Assembly (NCBI GenBank): GCA_020809705.1
Contig: CP085834.1
Span: 2,976,001-3,040,000 of the forward strand
Reading direction: 5' to 3'
Origin: Calonectria ilicicola
Lineage: Eukaryota; Ascomycota; Sordariomycetes; Hypocreales; Nectriaceae
DNA length: 64,000 nt
Shown: in pieces, positions 53,564-63,492 of the stretch
Layout of the letters: each line of letters starts with the position of its first letter
How positions within the stretch are numbered: position 1 is the first letter of the stretch
Notes under the pieces: model-generated
What the model was told of the DNA's origin: nothing
The model's database searches: none
The model's input: only the letters and a program-made list of their open reading frames with translations
Position numbers and translations under genes: made by a program

Positions 53564-54601
53564 ATGAGATTATTCAATATCTTATCCGTTGGCATTTTTG
53601 CCCTCGAAGCTGTTGCCCATGGTCCGGCCCTTTCGCCAGCCTTGCTCAAACGCCACTCTGATCTTTCCAAACGCTGCGCTGCTGGAGTAGCAAACCTCAA
53701 CCAAAAGAGGTACGAGAAACGAGGCAATATGAGACGTGCCTTGGTGGACAGATCTTCGGGCGGCAATGGAAATGTCACCTATCAAGTCATCACCGAGGCT
53801 CCATATTATGATGTTATTCAAAACGATACTTGTGTTTTGAGCCCAGATGTTACATCTGGTCCTTATTACTGGCCCAGGTCTCAGACTCTCCGACAGGATA
53901 TGCGTGAAAAGCAATCTGGAGTTCCTCTGTTTCTTGACATTGGCCTGTTGGATATGGCCACATGCGAACCTCTTCCAAATGCATTGGTGTCTCTCTGGCA
54001 TTGTAATGCTACGGGAAGCTACTCGAGTTTTACTGGTCGTGATCCTAATACTGATCTTTCCATTCTCTTGAAAGAAATGAATATGAGCATTTCCGATTTT
54101 GTTATCGGAGAGACGGATGTCCATACGGATGATACTACTTGGCTCCGTGGTATGTGGCCTTCGAGTGACGAGGGCCTTCTTGAAATGAAAACCAATTTTC
54201 CCGGCTTTTACACCGGTCGTTCAATCCACATCCATGTTCAAGGTGAGGCAGTCTCCAATGATGCCCTGTCTTCTATTTACTGACCACACTTAGTTTTTAC
54301 GGATTACGTTCTCCACTCAAATGGCACTGTGCGTACAGGGAATCTCAACTCCGTCGGCCAGCTTTATTTCAATGAGAGCGTGTCCGAGCAGATTATGGCT
54401 GTTGAACCTTATTCCAGCCATACTCAAATCAATCGCACGCTGAATTCAGCAGATTCAGTTTTCCCTAAGGACAGCGCTGGAGGATACAATCCAATCGTCG
54501 ACATTGTTCCCTTGGATGGTAACGATATCACCAAGGGTATGATTGGTTACATCACCATTGGTGTGGATACTGAAGCTGACCCAGGTGTGGGCAGCATCTA
54601 A
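53564..54601 (+). CDS. secreted intradiol ring-cleavage dioxygenase-like protein
   Basis: Two exons, 53564-54242 and 54294-54601 (51-nt intron), encode 328 residues. A signal peptide covers about residues 1-18. The intradiol dioxygenase core is visible: SGPYYWPR, LVSLWHCNATGSYSSF, and PGFYTGRSIHIHVQ. The four iron ligands of the family can be assigned to Tyr153, Tyr216, His222 and His224, all present, so it may be catalytically able. Known fungal extracellular members cleave catechols, protocatechuate or hydroxyquinol-type lignin-related phenols. The N-terminal KR-rich segment (about 30-60) suggests a propeptide with Kex2-like sites (KR at 29-30, 36-37 and 52-53). It is probably involved in aromatic degradation or plant-phenol detoxification outside the cell. 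Confidence 0.9.
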
Positions 54602-55391
54602 ACCACCACTACCGGTCTCATGCCTTTTTTTTTTTTTTGCAAGGAAATATGTACCGAGATCAATAGATTACTATCGTTCATAAATAAGATCATTTGGTAT
54701 GGGGAAGGAAATGTTCCATTAGTTCTTCCGGTGTGGTTTTAGGATGTGGTGTCGTCACAATTGAGTTTCCAGCTGTAGCCGCAAAAGGATGATATTTGGA
54801 GAATAAAATATTGATTTCAAGGTATCCAGATCTTCTTTAGTTCAATAAGTAGTAGGGTTTAAATGTTCATCTCAATCCCTCTTGTTTACAGAAGACCATT
54901 ACAAGGGGGTGATGTGTCTAAATCGAGTGATTTTCCTTCCTGTGTACCCAGCTCCAATTTGGTCCGTGAGGTCGGTGATCTGGCCATATCAAGATGATAC
55001 GGTGCTAACTGCGTGGTACCGAAACCCCAGATACTCATTGTGCTTAGTTGTTCGCCTACCCAATATTCTAGTCTTGCCTCGAGAAAGATCGAGTTTACTA
55101 GAAACCACCAAGAAAAAGTAAAGATAACATACAATATCCGGCATTCGCCAGCTATCACCGACCTAACCACTATTTAGCCGCTCCTTAGCTTGATTATGGG
55201 AGAGCAGACATCGATCCTGTATTTTCTAAGAGCTACGGTTGGATGTGCTAGACTAAAGTCTGGAAACAAATGAGAAGCCTCCGTACACACCCTAGACCGC
55301 TCCACCGGAGACCACAACGCAGTAAACACGTCTGAGCCAAAAGGTGGTTATGCAATCTTTGCTAAAAGCGGGTTTCAAAGCAAAAATTATT
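54602..55391. other. convergent intergenic region
   Basis: About 790 bp between the 3' ends of the dioxygenase-like and Hce2-domain genes, with a run of T at about 54626-54639. No coding feature is supported. Confidence 0.4.
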
Positions 55392-56223
55392 CTAGGTATG
55401 GTAAATACCCCATTTAACCGCCTGACTCACGCTATTGCCGTTGCAGTTCATCTCACCCTTGGCTCCGATCTTGCCATCGGTGGCAAACTTATCAATGGCT
55501 GTGTTGATTATGTCGATGACATCCTGACCGCCCACGACAAAGTTGACATTCCCATTCACCTCGGTAGCCTCGACACCAAACGCGCAAGTGCCCGCGGCTG
55601 CGATCTCGCGCTGGTTCATGCCGACCACCTGTGTCGTACACGAGGTGCTGCCGTCGCCTTCGATGTTGGTAATGATGGACTTGTAGTCGTCTGCTAATGG
55701 CGATGCGTCGCTGGTTTCGTTTTCAAAACTCGAGTCGCCGCACTCGTCCTGGCCCGGCGGGATGTCGCATGGGTAGTAGTCGCTGGAGCCCGCACTGGAC
55801 GTGTCCCACGACTGGTACGCGCGCTCGGGGCTGCACACGGGAAGCCGGATGAAGCCCGGGGTTGTGATGTTGAGATCCAATAGCGCGGACACTGAGTCTT
55901 CGTCCGTCATGTCTACAGTTGTGTTGATGTTTTCCTTGCCGTTGTGAAGCCAAGTGCGGACCGACCTGTGCAAAAGACAGGTTTTTCCCCACGTTAGTTA
56001 AAGAATGTCTAAAGGCAAACGAGTGATGGCCTTTGTCGTTGAGTTTTCACGATACAGAAAATCCAGATCCGAGGGCTTTTGTACTTTCAATAACCATCTT
56101 GTCTCTTAGTCCCAGTCCTCGTATCAAGATGGCCCGCCTCACGCCAACAAAGCCCCCAATGTCACTAAACATGGTCTTTGAATTGACCTCGGTGATTGCG
56201 AACCGTACATGGGCTTGCAACAT
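55392..56223 (-). CDS. Hce2/Ecp2-domain protein (5' end uncertain)
   Basis: The secure part is 55965-55392, preceded by a clear branch site and GCACAG acceptor. An upstream exon 56223-56051 with a GTGAAA donor gives a frame-consistent 248-residue model, but its N-terminus lacks a signal peptide and is unconvincing. The C-terminal about 110 residues show the Hce2 (homologue of Cladosporium fulvum Ecp2) pattern: CGDSSFENETSDASP, a CAFGVEA segment, VGGQDVIDIINTAIDKF and KIGAKGEMNC, ending in W-x-IYHT. The preceding part (LLDLNITTPGFIRLPVC and YPCDIPPGQ) is typical of the class. Ecp2-like proteins are secreted and are linked to plant-cell necrosis or to competition. The missing signal peptide suggests an undetected first exon or decay. 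Confidence 0.7.
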
Positions 56224-57266
56224 CAGATGACGGACTGCAGTCCAGGGTTAACGCCCAGGTGTTGAAAGCTGAACCAACAACATGTATCATCGCATTAGGA
56301 TTGGGTCCAAAATGACTGTATATCCTGGGCTTGATAGATTCTTGTAACTACTCCGGGTATAAGGAGACTGCAAGCTGGAGTTGGATCACCTTGGTTCTCG
56401 ATGAGACGGGAGTGTAACCATAATTTAACGTTGCAGATGTATCTGTTACTGAATAGAGACATATGCCAAGGCAAATGGCAGGTGAGATATTGAAGCAGGT
56501 GGAACGAGAAGTGTTTTTCGGAACCCTATTCGGTAATAAAGCGCAACATGTGTCTGAATTTGGCATCCTGCTATCGTGGATTGAGAATGCCCGTTGCTTG
56601 CCGGTCGGGTGAATACAATCAAGACATGGTTTCGAAGAATTGAACCAACACAATGTTGAGTGACGGTTGAACCAACATCAAGGCACAGGACCAACAGAGG
56701 CCAGACCTGGACCGATGCCACGCTTGTCGAATGAGACATAGGTTCAGGTGGATAGGGCAAGATCTGGTCCACCCCGAATGGTGCCGTTTCCCCACATCCC
56801 GAATGCCACGAGACTGATCACGCCGATTAAGTGAAACTCAAGCTAGGGGAAGAGATAGGGCTCCACTTTGTATGGTGGGTTGTATAGGCACCAGGGGCGA
56901 CGAAGCAGGAACCAAAGTCCGGTGACAAAAGGACAAAAAATAAGCCAAGAAATAAGCTTGGTTTACATCCTCGCGGATAAGTCTGACAAGGGGTATATGC
57001 AAATTCATCCAAAAATTGGCATATTTATCGCAATAGTGGCTTGATCACATGAAATATCTTGAAAGTTGTCTGATGTCAATGCACGTGAATATTTATTGTT
57101 AATCTATCCATCACACCGGATAGGTTCTGTCTGCTGTTTAATTTATCTACATCGTAATATCGTCAAGAATTGGCAATTCTTGACGAGGTCCCAGCCAGAG
57201 CGCAAATAGAAAGCAACTACATCAATCAAACTACATGCTAGCAACCAACAAGCAGCTCAAACTGGT
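56224..57266. other. intergenic DNA
   Basis: About 1 kb upstream of the Hce2 gene. Only short overlapping frames. No repeat or RNA recognised. Confidence 0.35.
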
Positions 57267-58109
57267 TTACAAAATGTAACCCAAGCCACCAAATGCGGCT
57301 GCCAAGCCCACCATGCCCCCGGCGGCCCGTGCCTGAATTGCGGTGCTCTCATCGTCGTCGTCATCAGCAGCGGGGCAGCTGATGGCGGGGTTAAGGGAGT
57401 TGCTGGCACGCGATGTCATTGAAGAAGAAATGCTTGATGCCACCTCTGCATTGATCTGAACCTGGCAGGACGTGGGCGTGGGCGTGATAGTAGCCATGAC
57501 GGCACAGACGCTCGCGTCATCCCATCGCTGGCCGGCGGGGACCTCGAGCGTATCTGTCACGTTGATGGCGAATCCAGACGTGTCGGGGCATGTCTGGTCC
57601 TTTGTCATGGCCACGAGGTCTGCCTTCTGTGATGAATTCTTTGTGGTGAAGGCGATGGCGCCGCCCGACTCGTTGGCGTATAGATAAGGGCTGTTGTCGA
57701 ATTCTTGCGGGCCATCCTCGAGGCAGCTGGTCCAGCGCATATACCAGGTCATAAGCCAACTTCCTTCCGTGTTGAGATAGTCATTGAATCCGCGATAGAG
57801 AAAATATGGATCACTGGACGAGAAGTTTGCCCATTTGAGAGTCCAAGTGGCGTAGGTGTAATTCCCCGAGACTTGGTCGTATCTTCGCACCTTGCATTCC
57901 AGGTGAGCGTTGAGAACCTTTGCAACCTCAAAGTTTTTGAGGGAAATGACAACGGGAAAAAGCGGTTGCGGCGCATAGGTATCGTTGCGCGGGAAGGTTA
58001 GCTCAACTTCTAGAACGCCCGTAGTGGTGTTCTCCACGAGGCCCTGAGCGGCCGGGCCGAAGGCCAGGATAAAGAAACAGGTCAGCCAGGCTGATAAAAA
58101 GACATACAT
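57267..58109 (-). CDS. DUF7136-like secreted, probably GPI-anchored protein
   Basis: 280 residues from the ATG at 58107-58109. The longer open frame to 58334 is rejected because the signal peptide (MYVFLSAWLTCFFILAFGPAA) starts here. The mature N-terminus TGVLEVELTFPRNDTYAPQPLFPVV matches the start of the fungal DUF7136 family as I recall it. Several Cys and N-x-S/T sites follow (NYTYATW, SCLEDGPQEF, QTCPDTSG). The C-terminus has a Ser-rich and Asp-rich stretch (ADDDDDESTA), then a hydrophobic end (GGMVGLAAAFGGLGYIL), which fits a GPI attachment signal. It is therefore expected on the cell surface or wall. Molecular function is unknown. Confidence 0.75.
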   Translation of the reverse strand: MYVFLSAWLTCFFILAFGPAAQGLVENTTTGVLEVELTFPRNDTYAPQPLFPVVISLKNFEVAKVLNAHLECKVRRYDQVSGNYTYATWTLKWANFSSSDPYFLYRGFNDYLNTEGSWLMTWYMRWTSCLEDGPQEFDNSPYLYANESGGAIAFTTKNSSQKADLVAMTKDQTCPDTSGFAINVTDTLEVPAGQRWDDASVCAVMATITPTPTSCQVQINAEVASSISSSMTSRASNSLNPAISCPAADDDDDESTAIQARAAGGMVGLAAAFGGLGYIL

Positions 58110-58899
58110 GATGCTAAGCGAGGCAATTGCTGGGCTACAATGCAGCTGCACGGCGAGCGGAACCCGCACACAGGGGACCTGGGACGATTTTGTAGACGGA
58201 GCCTGGTGTGATGATGGCTGGAATCGCTCCTGTGATAGGATGGGGGACTTTTCAAGCCACAAAATTTTAGAAAAACGCTGTTGGCTCTCACTGAATGTGA
58301 CTCTGGGGAAAAGGACATATGTCCGGCTTGGCATTGAAGAGTCGTGCCATACTCGTTGGCTGTTGGTTGATACCCCTGCTCTGCTGGATGCGACAGCGCT
58401 GCCAACGGTATTTGATTGGAAATTAGATTAGTTCGCGCATATTATGCCAAGAAGCAACCTGCTAAGGATTTCTTCACATCAAATAGGACAGAATAGACGA
58501 TGAATGAGATTGAGATCGAGTTTTCTTTGTTCGGTTTCCTTCGCCTTTTAGTCAAAAGCCTTTTCTATGATAAAATCCTGATGGGAAATTCCATCAAAAT
58601 AGCCCAAAGAAGTGTTGCATATGATTGAAGTGAAGCGTGTGTGCAAGAGGGTGGGCCTTTCCTGGGGTGCGGACGTTCTTAGGTGGAACATCAGCTTAAT
58701 CGCGGAGCTACAAGGCCTACCCCTGCTCCTCATACTATCCAGCAAGAACGGTATATATACATGACCAATATTTGAGAGATGAATCACGGAAAAGAGAAAA
58801 TATAAGACCAAGCTGTGAGACTACTTTGGTTGCTCTTGGTGCAAATCATCAACCTACCATCTCGTCTTCACATCTCAAGCTAAAAGCCAGAAAAACAAG
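58110..58899. other. divergent intergenic region, DUF7136-like / LysM genes
   Basis: About 790 bp. Contains the LysM gene's TATA box. Frames at 58108-58431 overlap the 5' region of the DUF7136-like gene on the opposite strand and look like shadows. Confidence 0.4.
58752..58759 (+). promoter_or_regulatory. TATA box of the LysM gene
   Basis: TATATATA lies about 145 bp upstream of the ATG at 58900. Confidence 0.5.
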
Positions 58900-59755
58900 A
58901 TGCGTCTTTCATACATCTTTACCTCTGGGCTCCTACCGCAGCTCATCTCCGCAGGCGTCATGATGCATTCGCGACGAGCCGTGACTTGTTCCTTTTCCAC
59001 GTCCCTCGACAGCGGCGCCACGTGCTCGACCTTTGCGAGCAGCTAGGGGTTGACGGTAGACAAGCTACAGTCGTTGAATTCTAACATTACCTGCCCTGAC
59101 ATTGATACCAGCAAGACGTATTGTGTGATTAGTACTGTCACGGCGGATCCTACGTCAACCACGTCTTCGAGCACGCTGAGATCGTCAACCACGACCACAT
59201 CAACCACATCGTCAACAAGTAAAGTATCAAGCACTACTTCTGCCTCGAATTTCTCCCCCACCATGCCCGGGATTGTAGACAACTGTGACGGATACTACAA
59301 AATCTCGTCTGGGGACACATGTGACGCTATTGCAACCAAATACGGCATCAGCGTGTCCCAGCTCAAGAGCTGGAACTCCCAGGTCGATAGCAGTACGTAT
59401 TTGACAATGCATCTTCTTGTTTTCCATTCCATAACGAGAGACTAATCTGAAATTTCCATCCACAGACTGCTCCAATCTTTGGCTGGATTACTACATTTGT
59501 GTCCATGTTCCTGGCGCTACTACCACCACGTCCTCGGCATCGACCCCGACGGAGACGTCTTCCGGCCCCACGCCTCGAATGCCTGGCATCACTTCTGACT
59601 GCAAGACCTACTATCAAGTCCAGTCGGGTGACAGCTGCTACTCTATCGACACTGCTGCGGGCATCACGCTAACCCAGTTTCTGACTTGGAATACGGGTGT
59701 GGACTCCACCTGCAGCAATCTGTGGCTGGGCTACTATGTTTTTGTTGGGGTCTAA
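58900..59755 (+). pseudogene. LysM effector-like gene with a premature TAG
   Basis: The model has exons 58900-59392 and 59466-59755. It encodes a signal peptide (about 1-19) and three LysM units separated by Thr/Ser-rich linkers. Unit 1 is SLDSGATCSTFASS, then TAG at 59044-59046, then GLTVDKLQSLNSNITC. Unit 2 is YYKISSGDTCDAIATKYG with LKSWNSQV. Unit 3 is YYQVQSGDSCYSIDTAAG with FLTWNTGV and LWLGYYVFVGV. The stop sits where LysM units of this type often have an aromatic residue. A single G-to-A change in TGG would produce it. The rest of the frame, the intron and the promoter are intact, so inactivation looks recent. Secreted fungal LysM proteins bind chitin fragments and can mask them from hosts or act on competitors. 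This copy should yield only a truncated product. Confidence 0.82.
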
Positions 59756-60341
59756 ACATAGTTATAATGGTCTGAGAGAAGTTAGATGAAGGGAGTGAAT
59801 AGGCACTGAATTAATGTAGAGATAGAGTACCTAATTGATCCTGCGTATTACCCTTTCTACGCCTCAAGGGACTACGACAGAGCGCGCTAGTGCTCGAGAA
59901 ACTGCTAGGTTAGCTCTAACTAGTGTTGTTATTGCAGTAGTTATAGCGGGTGTGGGATATTCATCTTGGTTGGTTGTTGAAGGTGGTATGAGGCGTGTTC
60001 TTTAAACTAGTTGAATTATGAAGTGACAAATTGATGGACTTTGACCTGTCACGGTGGCAGCCCTCCATCTTGCCGTAAAACGATGGGCCCATATCCTTAG
60101 TAATCCGCTGACATGGGGTATTTTCTCATTTCGCAGGCAAATGCTTCCGAAGGCACCAAACCGCCAATCAAATCCCACGGGCTTACGACCAACATCTCAT
60201 ACGAACTTTGTTAAAAATCCATCATCGGCCTCTAAATATTCCGAACCGGTTTCGCGGATAAGTTAGTTGAAAAAAAATGTACCTTTTCCCCACTCAACGC
60301 TCCTCCATCATACTCAGCTCTTTTCATCCAGCAGTGGTATC
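59756..60341. other. intergenic DNA
   Basis: About 590 bp between two plus-strand genes. No supported feature beyond the downstream gene's promoter region. Confidence 0.35.
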
Positions 60342-62318
60342 ATGGACAAAAATTCGCTCCACTTTCGCCTCCGAACTCGATGCGGAGTTTGTTGCAGAAA
60401 CATCCCGACCAGTGTGAATTTTGTGTCATGTGAGATCATTTAATTTCGTGGCCCTAGCCATTTTGCGTTCGTTGTCTCTATCTGATGCTTTGTTTTTTTC
60501 TAGTGGTAGAGGATTTGAGCAACGCAGAACCAGTCTCTGTCTCATCGCACGAGCCTCTTAAATGTGCTGTCGACACCCAAACCGGCCATGTTGCTGAGGG
60601 ACGGTATTTTTGCTGGGCCCAGAACTGCTGGCGTTGCAGGCGCGGGCGTGAAACTGTTGCTCTGCACCCGGATTGTTTCGAGCTATTCAAGCAAGAGTGC
60701 AAAGCTTCAGATGCCACTGAACGCTTATGGGTCGCGGCCATATCGCGAAGACCCTGGACCTTGGCCCCGCATCTCGGCTTAGGCTATGACCCCAGCCTCT
60801 CTTTAGACCTTGTTTATGAGAAGGCAGCAGAGTACGGCCTGCCTAGGCTTAAATCGCTTCCCCCGGAAATCATTCCATCGATACGGGACCATTCCTCGTC
60901 TGCAACATTCTGGCGTTATATTTACGCCCTAAAGCTTGGTAGAGAGCTCTTCTCCGACTCTCTTCTCCCAATCCTCCGTTACCGAACGCCCTTGTTCCTT
61001 TTGTGCGATGTTTCGGCGTGGACTAGGGGAGAAAACCCAACTTTCTTCCCGCTACCCGCAGATCATCCGCCATACATTCGTATGACATTTGATCATCGAG
61101 GCCTAAAGCAGATTGAAAGATTATCGGACCAACCAGAGTATCAACAGTGGCGTTCAAGTAATCTTGTTTTCGCCACTGAGAAAGAAAACCATGTACACAA
61201 TGTGAACGTACAATTCGAGGTTATTTATTCCAATCCGTCACAAGACAAAAGTCCGCAAACCTAATGTCATCAAGTATAGTAACATGCGCCTCAGGTTGCC
61301 TGAGCGCATCCAAGGATTTACACTTTGGGACATGCCTAATCCTCCTACTTACGAGCATTGTGGTTTCATCGGCAACATCACACAATGCACACGGTTTCAC
61401 ACCATTGATTTGCATGAGATTACTGGTCTGACATTCTTCTTTGCCTCCGGCAAGCTTTATGCGATTCATCCTCACACTCCCTCGATGCCAACCGCAAAAG
61501 ACACATTTTGTCGTTTCTCTGAGCGACGCCAGGCAGCACTTACATGGGTCTATTTCCCTCTACCAAAAACAGACAAGATTATTTCTATTGGAGTACGTCT
61601 AAGATATTCACAGGGTCGATTTAAAAACCAGACACCCCGCTTTTTGGTAAGAACTCATGTCCATCTTCCTTGTGCGCCACACTCAAAATGATAGATCCAA
61701 ACGGAATTGGCTGGTGACATTTCCCTTGGTCCCTATCACACAGAAGCATCGAAAGATATTATTCTCAGCAAATCGCACCCCAGGCTTCTCATATACAACA
61801 CTCTTGAATTTGGATCGGCCAACGTATTCGGGGCATATTCTCCGACAAAACATGCTGATGTATCCTATATGAAATCCCCTGACCAAAGTTTGACCAATAT
61901 TCCCATTCATCAAAGCAATTTTTCATCAGCTCCGCTGCAATGCGTCTGTCGAATGCAAGTTTTCAACGATAGACGACATGATATTTGCCGCGGCATCATA
62001 TTAGACTACAACAATGGGGCCCAGCGTGCAGTGGGGGATTGCCGGTTGGGTGTTGACCCCACCCATACGTATTCAGACCCCTCACAAATATGCTATCTCT
62101 CGACTACATTTAAACGAGCCAACTCACCAAGGGAGATGCGCGCAGTCCGTGTCGGAGTTGAGTGCGGTGCAACCGATGATGAAGAAGTCCCATGGATCTG
62201 CTCAAGAATGGAAGGGAGTTTGGAATTTTGGTTTTCGGATACAGAGACTATCATTCGGATTATCCCCGAGAGGGAGGAAGAAGAGTCATTTGACCTTCTA
62301 CCAGATATGTTTAACTGA
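60342..62318 (+). CDS. F-box-like/hypothetical Cys-containing protein
   Basis: Four exons (60342-60429, 60504-61219, 61275-61646, 61695-62318) encode 599 residues with consistent phases. The N-terminus is Cys-rich (RTRCGVCCRN in exon 1, then YFCWAQNCWRCRRG and LHPDCFELF), suggesting a metal-binding module. Around residues 145-185 the segment LPPEIIPSIRDHSSSATFWRYI resembles the F-box-like motif of large fungal families. The long C-terminal part is beta-rich with conserved-looking patches (QGFTLWDMPNPPTYEHCGF, CGATDDEEVPWICSRMEG, LEFWFSDTETIIRIIPE). No signal peptide or membrane segment. I recognise this as a recurring filamentous-fungal unknown, but cannot name a function. Ubiquitin-ligase adaptor is a guess from the motif. 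Confidence 0.75.
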
Positions 62319-63093
62319 TTGATTTCATACGCAAAATCGAAGATTGAAGATGGAAGTTTTTCCTTTGGGTCGTATAAATGACGAATCTAGCCATCAGATC
62401 TTTTTTCTCAACACAGAGCCCTGGGTTCCGCAACACCCACAAGGCGATGTTGGCCGGTCGGCAGAGTTAGGCTGGAACGCCACAAACTCCAGCTCCTTAT
62501 ACTTTGCATGTAAATTTGTGTCAAGGGTCTGCCGTGTAAGGCTCACACAGGCACGCCAAGGCAGATCGGATGTCAGAATGGAGACAATAAATGTCGTAAC
62601 GCCAAGAAACGCCATCCTTCGTGAATTTTACACGTGTCACACCAACACACGGTGCCATCACAGTTGAGCTTGTAATTGGCTGCTGGTGAATCACACGGTA
62701 CACTCATGCAGACTAATTGAACACCGCCTTTATGCAGTCTTTTGCACTTGTGCAACAGCTCACGAATGAAATCCAAACCAGTGTCAAGTTAGGTCCATTG
62801 TGCTTATAATTCAGTGAAGGCTTCAACAAGCAGGCATCCTATCATCTTCACATTTGACCTCTCAATGCCCGAAGGCTACGCTAGCGCTTACGCTCGTCTG
62901 TACTCGGACTTTTCAAACCTTTCAACCCGTATTCTTCCTTCGAATGCGGCTCAATGGCATCGAAACCATCAGAGCTTTCTACTAGGCACTTATAAATATC
63001 TAGCGTGCCTCGTCTAAATTCCTTCCGTGCTCATCACACTGATGGTCCATCACCAAAGTCAAATTTTCAATCAATCCCTGAATTTCCACCATA
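62319..63093. other. intergenic, upstream of small secreted protein
   Basis: About 775 bp. A Cys-rich minus-strand frame at 62573-62776 was considered but lacks an ATG and signal peptide at a suitable place. A TATA box is at 62991. Confidence 0.4.
62991..62998 (+). promoter_or_regulatory. TATA box of the small secreted protein gene
   Basis: TATAAATA about 100 bp upstream of the ATG at 63094. Confidence 0.55.
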
Positions 63094-63492
63094 ATGAAGA
63101 TCAACACGCTCGCAGTCGCTTTTGCGCTAGCTGCTCCATGCCTTGCTGCACCCATCGCCAAATCTAATGATGTCCCACAACAAGGCCACATCATGATGTC
63201 TCGTGACGAATACCAAGGAATTACCGCCGTCAGGAGATATGCTCAAGTCAGCTCGGATGGCACTTTCTCATCTCCTGGTAACAACGGTGGCATTGATCAG
63301 CAATTTTCCCCAGATCAGTCCTCTCCAGGACGAAATGGACAGAACTCCTCAGGAGATGAATCTTCTCCTGGGAGAAATGGAGAACAGTCCTCTCCGGACC
63401 AATCCTCCTCTGGACGGAACAGCGAACAATCACCGCCTGAGCAGACCTCTCCAGGGGGTGCTGGCAATGGTGGGCAGTCAGCACCACAATAA
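63094..63492 (+). CDS. small secreted repeat protein
   Basis: 132 residues, no intron. Signal peptide MKINTLAVAFALAAPCLAAP (cleavage near residue 18). The mature part up to about residue 58 includes MMSRDEYQG. From residue about 59 it is low-complexity, with four to five degenerate copies of an SSPGRNGE/SSPDQSS-type unit, rich in Ser, Pro, Gly, Gln and Asn, and without cysteines. It is expected to be disordered and secreted or wall-associated. No known domain. At the DNA level the repeats are imperfect (about 24-30 bp), so copy number could vary between strains. Confidence 0.75.
   Translation: MKINTLAVAFALAAPCLAAPIAKSNDVPQQGHIMMSRDEYQGITAVRRYAQVSSDGTFSSPGNNGGIDQQFSPDQSSPGRNGQNSSGDESSPGRNGEQSSPDQSSSGRNSEQSPPEQTSPGGAGNGGQSAPQ

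Noticed and set aside
57267..58334. Longer start for the DUF7136-like gene at 58334
   Set aside because: The extra 75 residues are polar and precede a canonical signal peptide, so the internal ATG at 58109 is preferred.
62573..62776. Short minus-strand Cys-rich frame that could be a small secreted peptide
   Set aside because: It has no ATG at its 5' end and no signal peptide. A spliced first exon could not be found with confidence.
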